A stretch of 17,823 nucleotides of DNA from an uncultured Eubacteriales bacterium (GTDB lineage: Bacteria > Bacillota > Clostridia > Oscillospirales > Oscillospiraceae): the NCBI GenBank assembly GCA_900549645.1, contig URPD01000040.1:1-17823 (forward strand), written 5' to 3'. Shown one piece after another: positions 13,754 through 17,823 of this stretch. Both the position numbers and the translations under genes were made by a program. Position 1 is the first letter of the stretch. Each line of letters begins with the position of its first letter. Under the pieces are notes generated by a model. That model had not been told where the DNA came from. It did no database searches and saw only the letters and a list, made by a program, of their open reading frames with translations.

Positions 13754-15739
13754 TTATCCAAGATAATCGTCTATGGCCGCGTAGATCCTCTTCACGGCCG
13801 TGTTCACGTCGGTTCCCGCAAACTGCGCGGCCGCCGCGCTGCGGTTGCCGCCGCCGCCCACCTTTTCCATGATGAGCTGCACGTTCAGCTCGCCTATTGA
13901 GCGCGCCGAGGCAAACGATCCTCCGTTCCCGTCCGGCGCGACAACGATGGACGCATCCACGCCCGAAATGTTCAGCAGCTCGTCCGCCGCCGAGGCCGCG
14001 ACGACGCGGTTCTGCGGCTCCTCCGGCACGGCGATGGCAAGATTGCGGTAGAGCTTCGCGCTCTGGAGTATCTTATACTTGGCGACGGTGTCGTCCATGT
14101 CGGTCTGCAGAAGCTTCTTGACGTCGGTGGTGTCCGCGCCCGCGCGGCGCAGGTAGGCCGCCGCATCGAAGGTGCGCTCGCCGGTGCGGATGGTGAAGCT
14201 CTTGGTGTCGAGCACGATGCCTGCCAGCAGCGCCTCGGCCTCACAGCGGAGAATGTCGTTCTGGTCGACGACCTCCTGCAATACCTCAGTCATCAGCTCG
14301 CCCACCGAGGACGCGTACGGCTCGATGAAGCCGAGCGCAGCGTTGTGGATATATGTCGCGGCGACGCGGTGATGGTCGATGACCGCGACGCGGTTGCAGG
14401 CCATGAGCAGGTCTGCGTCCTCCACCTGTTCGGGGCGGTTGGTGTCCACGACGACGAGGAGCGTTCTCCCGTCGGCGCGGAGCATCGCCTCCTGCGGGCT
14501 TATGAACGTGTCATGATACTCCGGCTGGCGGCGCACCATCTCGATGAGCGCGCCGGAATAGTTCTTGTTGAGGTCGATGACGATGTTCGCCTTTACGCCC
14601 AGCAGTCTCGCCAGCGCGCACACGCCCACCGCGCCGCCGACGCTGTCGAGGTCGGCAAATTTATGACCCATGACCAGCACCTTCGACGAATCGCGCACAA
14701 GCTCGGCGAGGGTGTTCGCCATGACGCGGGACTTGACCTTCGTGCGCTTCTCGACCTCATTGCCGCGGCCGCCGAAGAACTCGAAGCTGAGCCGGTTTTT
14801 GATGACCGCCTGATCGCCGCCGCGCGAGAGCGCAAGCTCTATGGCGACGGTTGCGTATTGCAGCGCCTCCGAGAGCGAGGGCGCGTCCACGCCGAGGCCG
14901 AGGCTTATCGAGGCGTCGATGCCGGTCGGGCTTTCGACCTGATGCACCTCCTGAATGATGGAGAATTTCTCCGCCTTCAGCTGCTCAAGGCAGCGGCTCT
15001 CGAACATGATGAGGTATCTGTCGCGCTCGTAGCGGCGGATGATGGCCTTGTTATCCTCGCACCACTTGTTGAGCTTGTCCTCGATGGCGTCGCGGATATC
15101 GTTTTTGATGCGGTCGGGCTGGTTCTTGACCAGCTCGTCCATATTGTCGATGACCAGCACGCAGGCGACGGGGCGGGAGTTTTCGTACTCCATGCGGATA
15201 TCGTCGTACTCGGTCATGTCCACCCAGTAGGTGATGCCCATGAAGGCGCTGTCGTCCCCGTCCTCGGAGCGGATGATGTTGCCGTGTATCTGGTACTTGC
15301 GGCCGTTCACGGTCAGCAGGCTCGGATACTGGGTCTTACCCTCAAGCAGCCACTTGCCGTTGAATTCCGGCACGAGGTCGGACACGCGCGCGTCAAGCCT
15401 TGTGCCGCTGCTGCCGTTCATGGCGAAGAACATCTCGTTGCCCCAGATGATGCGCGAATCGTCCAGCCGGAAGGCGGCGATGGGCAGCGGGAAATTCATC
15501 AGGGTGTTGTTTTTGGCGTTTTCCGTATCGTAGGTCACGGATTCGATGTACGATTCCAGCTGCTTTGCGCGGCGGCGGCGGGAGAAGAAGGAGTAGATCA
15601 TCAGGATGAGGATGATGACGCCCTCGGCCACCGCAAGCTCGTACAGCTTGAAAAACAGGGCTGCCGCCGCGAAGAGGACGAGGAAGATCAGGTACAGTCT
15701 CCCGCCCGGCTCGGTCAGCCGCTGCAAGTTTTTGTTCAT
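13754..15739 (-). CDS. gdpP: GdpP-type cyclic-di-AMP phosphodiesterase
   Basis: A 661-residue membrane protein that hydrolyses c-di-AMP to pApA and so sets levels of this potassium and cell-wall messenger. Domains in order: two membrane helices (about 14-52), a PAS-like domain (70-180), a degenerate GGDEF domain (190-320) lacking the catalytic signature, then DHH (350-520) and DHHA1 (560-660). Metal-site residues are visible: His359, Asp363 and Asp365 in MGHKFADLDS, Asp432 in VDTN, Asp455-His456-His457, and Asp511 in VLDTK. The DHHA1 glycine motif reads GGGGNRSAAAAQ, with Asn633-minus-one (Asn632) where His is usual. GGAGGTG precedes the ATG. It is first in the six-gene operon. Confidence 0.94.
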   Translation of the reverse strand: MNKNLQRLTEPGGRLYLIFLVLFAAAALFFKLYELAVAEGVIILILMIYSFFSRRRRAKQLESYIESVTYDTENAKNNTLMNFPLPIAAFRLDDSRIIWGNEMFFAMNGSSGTRLDARVSDLVPEFNGKWLLEGKTQYPSLLTVNGRKYQIHGNIIRSEDGDDSAFMGITYWVDMTEYDDIRMEYENSRPVACVLVIDNMDELVKNQPDRIKNDIRDAIEDKLNKWCEDNKAIIRRYERDRYLIMFESRCLEQLKAEKFSIIQEVHQVESPTGIDASISLGLGVDAPSLSEALQYATVAIELALSRGGDQAVIKNRLSFEFFGGRGNEVEKRTKVKSRVMANTLAELVRDSSKVLVMGHKFADLDSVGGAVGVCALARLLGVKANIVIDLNKNYSGALIEMVRRQPEYHDTFISPQEAMLRADGRTLLVVVDTNRPEQVEDADLLMACNRVAVIDHHRVAATYIHNAALGFIEPYASSVGELMTEVLQEVVDQNDILRCEAEALLAGIVLDTKSFTIRTGERTFDAAAYLRRAGADTTDVKKLLQTDMDDTVAKYKILQSAKLYRNLAIAVPEEPQNRVVAASAADELLNISGVDASIVVAPDGNGGSFASARSIGELNVQLIMEKVGGGGNRSAAAAQFAGTDVNTAVKRIYAAIDDYLG

Positions 15740-15745
15740 CGGCGC

Positions 15746-15832
15746 ACCTCCATGCGTTCAATGCGAAAATGGATGTAAAATGCAAATTCTTTAGTAATAT
15801 ATCATTATAGCAAACAGCGGCATTTTTGACAA
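15746..15832 (-). promoter_or_regulatory. promoter and ribosome site of the gdpP-ftsH operon
   Basis: On the minus strand TTGTCA (15832-15827) is followed after 17 bases by a perfect TATAAT (15809-15804). The transcript would begin near 15797, giving a leader of about 58 nt and then GGAGGT (15751-15746) before the gdpP ATG at 15739. The next five genes are so closely spaced that this is probably the main promoter for all six. Confidence 0.78.
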
Positions 15833-15884
15833 CACAAATAATTCTATTTTTCGTGGGAATAATACGGATATGTATTGTGGGGGT

Positions 15885-15945
15885 GTGTGGAATTTGCAAG
15901 GCGGCGTGTGTTGGACTATTGCCGTTATGGAAAAGAAACCGTGCC
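15885..15945 (+). repeat. partial copy of the interspersed repeat (12-mer and tail module)
   Basis: GTGTGGAATTTG (15885-15896) repeats exactly the 12-mer at 7694-7705. TTGGACTA at 15911-15918, GCC at 15921 and GGAAAAGA at 15929-15936 match the tail of copies A and B, but the GGCGCCCC core is missing here. The stretch between 15740 and 16148 otherwise holds the gdpP promoter and copy B, with no supportable gene. Confidence 0.5.
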
Positions 15946-15961
15946 CTGCAAGTCACACCGT

Positions 15962-16028
15962 AGGGGGCGGCCCCCGTGCCGTCCCGCGAACCGCGCGTAT
16001 TGTACGGCACGAAAACCGCCGCACCCGC
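15962..16028. repeat. GC-rich segment bounded by GTGCCGT/ACGGCAC
   Basis: AGGGGGCGGCCCCC begins at 15962, and GTGCCGT (15976-15982) has its exact reverse complement ACGGCAC at 16004-16010. It joins directly to repeat copy B. It resembles other short non-coding GC-rich elements of this bacterial group, but I cannot name it. Confidence 0.35.
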
Positions 16029-16030
16029 TC

Positions 16031-16131
16031 GGCGCCCCTCTTAGGGGAGCTGGCACGGAGCGACTGAGGGGTCGCCAGTCTTGGACTAACGCCAATAGGC
16101 AAAAGACATCACACCGCAAATCCCCCATCAC
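16031..16131 (+). repeat. interspersed repeat, copy B (full modular copy)
   Basis: The core at 16031-16076 runs from GGCGCCCC through TAGGGGAGCTGG to CTGAGGGGTCGCC and matches copy A over nearly its whole length. The tail TTGGACTA, GCC, GGCAAAAGACA, GCAAA and CCCCATCAC (16081-16131) also follows copy A. Its end lies only seven bases before the ribosome site of the nucleotidyltransferase gene, so it is probably in that gene's 5' leader. Confidence 0.7.
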
Positions 16132-16148
16132 CCCAACGGAGGTCATAT

Positions 16149-17165
16149 ATGAAGGCTGTTATCATGGCCGGAGGCGAGGGCCGCCGGCTCAAAAGCATAA
16201 CCGGCGAGCTGCCGAAGCCAATGGTGCCGCTGCTCGGTCGCCCCATGATGGAGCACATTCTGCTGCTTCTCCGCCGCCACGGCTTCGACGAGGTCTGCGC
16301 CGCGGTGAAATACCGCGCGGAGGACATCATAAGCTATTTCGGCGACGGCAGCGCCCTCGGCATACAGCTCGAATACCGCGTCGAGCGCGAGGCACTGGGC
16401 ACGGCAGGCGGTGTGAAAAACTGTGCGGACTTCTACGGCAACGACGATTTTCTCGTCATCAGCGGCGACGCCGCCTGCGACTTCGACCTCGCGCGGCTCA
16501 TGCGCGCCCACCGCGAATCCGGCGCGGGCGTGACCATCGCGCTGTGCCGCAATGCCGAACCGCTCCGCTACGGCCTCGCCGTCACCGACCCGACAGGCCG
16601 CATCCGCAGCTTCATCGAAAAGCCGCTGTGGCCGCGCGTCGTGACCGACTTTGTGAACACAGGCATCTACGCCGTGTCCCCGCGCGTCATGGAGCTTGTG
16701 CCGGCGGGGCGGGCGTTCGACTTCGGCAAGGAGCTGTTCCCGCTCCTGCTCCGGCGCGGCGAGCTTATCCGCGGCGAGGTGATGGACGGCTACTGGTGCG
16801 ACGTGGGGACGCCGCTGTCGTACTATCAGTGCTGTGTGGACGCACTGCGCGGCAGGCTCGATCTCTCCCCCGCCCCGGAATTTGCCGCAGCTCCCGCCCC
16901 TGACGACGGCGGCGACGGCAGCGGCGGCGTCATCTGCCCCTGCCGTGACCGCGCGGAGCTGATGGGGACGCTGTCGGAGCTGTTCATGGACATGGGCGCG
17001 GACTACTCCGACGGTCTGCGCGTGTCGGGTGAGGGCTTCGAGCTGCACATCGCGCCGCTCGCCAGCCGCAGCGCGGTGCGCGTAGCTATCGAGTCGGAGC
17101 GCGAGGAGTTCGCCCGCGAGCTGACCTCCACCGCGCTGGAGCTTATCCGCGCGCTGGATAAATAG
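16149..17165 (+). CDS. sugar-phosphate nucleotidyltransferase with a phosphomannomutase-like C-terminal tail
   Basis: This 338-residue protein has an N-terminal nucleotidyltransferase domain (1-235) of the mannose-1-phosphate guanylyltransferase type: MAGGEGRRL (6-14), LPKPMVPLLGRPMMEH (21-36), LGTAGGVKN (83-91), SGDAACDFD (105-113), EKPLW (157-161), VNTGIYAV (169-176) and GYWCDVGTP (214-222). Such enzymes make NDP-sugars for polysaccharides; the nucleotide and sugar are not readable. A low-complexity Ala/Pro/Gly/Asp linker (about 240-260) leads to residues 262-338, which resemble the last domain of phosphomannomutases (DGLRVSGEGFELHIAPLAS then a helix). Large clostridial fusions carry hexapeptide repeats and a whole mutase there; this protein lacks both. 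GGAGGT at 16138-16143 supports the ATG at 16149. Confidence 0.85.
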   Translation: MKAVIMAGGEGRRLKSITGELPKPMVPLLGRPMMEHILLLLRRHGFDEVCAAVKYRAEDIISYFGDGSALGIQLEYRVEREALGTAGGVKNCADFYGNDDFLVISGDAACDFDLARLMRAHRESGAGVTIALCRNAEPLRYGLAVTDPTGRIRSFIEKPLWPRVVTDFVNTGIYAVSPRVMELVPAGRAFDFGKELFPLLLRRGELIRGEVMDGYWCDVGTPLSYYQCCVDALRGRLDLSPAPEFAAAPAPDDGGDGSGGVICPCRDRAELMGTLSELFMDMGADYSDGLRVSGEGFELHIAPLASRSAVRVAIESEREEFARELTSTALELIRALDK

Positions 17166-17194
17166 TTGAATCCCCCGCGGTTTTGTTGTAGAAT
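17166..17194 (+). promoter_or_regulatory. candidate promoter of the cupin gene
   Basis: TTGAAT (17166-17171) begins directly after the upstream stop codon and is followed after 17 bases by TAGAAT (17189-17194). The start would lie near 17201, leaving a short leader with AGGGGG before the ATG. Read-through from the upstream gene is also possible because no terminator separates them. Confidence 0.5.
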
Positions 17195-17223
17195 GTCAGC
17201 ATACTTCAACAGGGGGTACTATT

Positions 17224-17571
17224 ATGATAAGAAGAAAGCATGAACGTATACATGAATCCAAGCAGGCGTTCGGCGGCATGGGCACAATGGAGGCCGACCG
17301 CATTCTGAACGACGCCGACGAGATGTGCGGGAAAGGGCGGCTGTTCAATCACGTCTACCTGCGCAAGAACTGCGAGGTGGGCTGGCATGTCCATCAGGGC
17401 GACGGCGAGGTGTACTACATTCTCAAAGGCCGCGGCGAGTACAGCGACAATGGCACGCTCATGACGCTTGAGGCTGGCGACGTCGCCTTCTGTCCCAGCG
17501 GCGAGGGGCACAGCATCATCAACCGCGACGACGAGACACTTGAAATGATCGCGCTTATATTGTATATGTGA
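17224..17571 (+). CDS. small single-domain cupin protein
   Basis: A 115-residue cupin with one conserved beta-barrel. The first motif is GWHVHQGDGEVYYILKGRG, giving metal ligands His55, His57 and Glu62. The second is AGDVAFCPSGEGHSIIN, giving His96. All four usual ligands are present, so it probably binds a metal ion. Proteins of this size include small isomerases, dioxygenases, auxin-like binding proteins and ligand-binding regulators; sequence alone does not decide. No signal peptide is seen, so it is probably cytoplasmic. It lies 58 nt after the nucleotidyltransferase with its own likely promoter and is followed at once by a terminator. Neighbourhood hints at sugar metabolism, but that is weak. 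Confidence 0.85.
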   Translation: MIRRKHERIHESKQAFGGMGTMEADRILNDADEMCGKGRLFNHVYLRKNCEVGWHVHQGDGEVYYILKGRGEYSDNGTLMTLEAGDVAFCPSGEGHSIINRDDETLEMIALILYM

Positions 17572-17575
17572 TGAT

Positions 17576-17610
17576 AACCGGGACGGCACCGCCGCCCCGG
17601 TTTCTTTGTT
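17576..17610 (+). terminator. intrinsic terminator after the cupin gene
   Basis: AACCGGG (17576-17582) and CGGC (17584-17587) pair with GCCG (17591-17594) and CCCGGTT (17596-17602) around the loop ACC, with one A-C mismatch. TTTCTTTGTT follows. It starts 4 nt after the cupin stop codon and is the best intrinsic terminator in the window. Confidence 0.8.
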
Positions 17611-17657
17611 ATTTGTAGTGCGCGTTTTCATTTTCCCTCTGCTCTGGTTGCCCCTCT

Positions 17658-17715
17658 GGCGACCCCCTTCGGCACTTCGTGCCACTTCCACTAGAAGTGG
17701 CAGCGCTTCGCGGCA
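17658..17715 (-). repeat. diverged inverted copy of the interspersed repeat
   Basis: GGCGACCCC (17658-17666) is the exact reverse complement of the GGGGTCGCC that ends copies A and B. It is followed by a hairpin GGCAC/GTGCC (17671-17683) and the stem TGCCACTTC/GAAGTGGCA (17680-17688 and 17694-17702). The order matches a copy read on the minus strand, with arm sequences changed but pairing kept. Confidence 0.5.
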
Positions 17716-17752
17716 AAGATTTCGGACTGGCGCATGGCAACGCTCCGCACCC

Positions 17753-17778
17753 TTGGCGCCCCTTTTAGGGGAGCTGGA
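17753..17778 (+). repeat. interspersed repeat, copy C (truncated core)
   Basis: TTGGCGCCCC (17753-17762), TTTT and AGGGGAGCTGG (17767-17777) match the left half of copies A and B. The second hairpin and the GAGGGGTCGCC end are missing; the sequence changes to an AT-rich GATTATAATC palindrome at 17781-17790. The rest of 17611-17823 holds no gene I can support. Confidence 0.6.
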
Positions 17779-17823
17779 CAGATTATAATCTGAAGTGCAA
17801 CAGTAAAAAAAAGAAGACAATAC

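Noticed and set aside
12590..13900. Plus-strand open frame of 436 codons opposite dnaB, rplI and gdpP
   Set aside because: It crosses three conserved genes on the other strand, which is typical of a composition artefact.
14780..15190. Active diguanylate cyclase in the GdpP GGDEF region
   Set aside because: The catalytic GGDEF signature is missing. This degenerate domain is the norm for GdpP proteins.
14345..15778. Plus-strand open frame of 477 codons opposite gdpP
   Set aside because: Antisense shadow of a clear GdpP. The product is His/Val/Asp-rich with no family match and no proper ribosome site.

Overview
The window looks like chromosome of a GC-rich, gut-type member of the Firmicutes (Clostridia, probably Oscillospirales). 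That placement is an inference. It rests on an Rrf2-led sufCBDSU operon, the gene order gdpP-rplI-dnaB joined to tilS-hpt-ftsH, TTG start codons with strong Shine-Dalgarno sites, and GC-rich interspersed repeats headed by GGCGCCCC. I see no rRNA, tRNA, CRISPR array, transposase or integrase.

Layout. (1) 1-2013, plus strand: a short KdpD-like sensor kinase broken by an in-frame TAG, followed by an overlapping KdpE-like response regulator. They lie behind a good sigma-A promoter and a leader carrying three perfect inverted repeats. The region looks less GC-rich than the rest. (2) 2014-2346: AT-rich non-coding DNA with small dyads. (3) 2347-7677, minus strand: the SUF iron-sulfur assembly operon, read iscR-like regulator, sufC, sufB, sufD, sufS, sufU. 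It has a near-consensus promoter, a dyad over that promoter, and a 19-bp hairpin at its end. (4) 7678-7900: a repeat element and the ftsH-side hairpin. (5) 7901-15832, minus strand: a six-gene housekeeping operon, gdpP, rplI, dnaB, tilS, hpt, ftsH, from one strong promoter. (6) 15833-16148: repeat-filled gap. (7) 16149-17571, plus strand: a sugar-phosphate nucleotidyltransferase with an unusual C-terminal tail, then a small cupin with its own promoter and terminator. (8) 17603-17823: more copies of the repeat family.

How the genes fit together. The SUF genes form a complete Fe-S assembly set: SufS mobilises cysteine sulfur, SufU accepts it, and SufBCD is the scaffold and ATPase. The leading Rrf2 protein, with an IscR-type cysteine cluster, is probably the Fe-S-sensing regulator. 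The second operon groups c-di-AMP turnover, ribosomal protein bL9, the replicative helicase, tRNA-Ile lysidine synthesis, purine salvage and membrane proteolysis. KdpD proteins elsewhere bind c-di-AMP, so the broken kinase and gdpP may touch the same potassium and c-di-AMP physiology, but nothing in the sequence links them directly.

I do not see a wholly new multi-gene system. The points most worth a second look are the amber codon in the sensor kinase, its structured leader, the modular repeat family, the extra cysteines in the Rrf2 regulator, and the nucleotidyltransferase joined to what looks like an orphan phosphomannomutase C-terminal domain.
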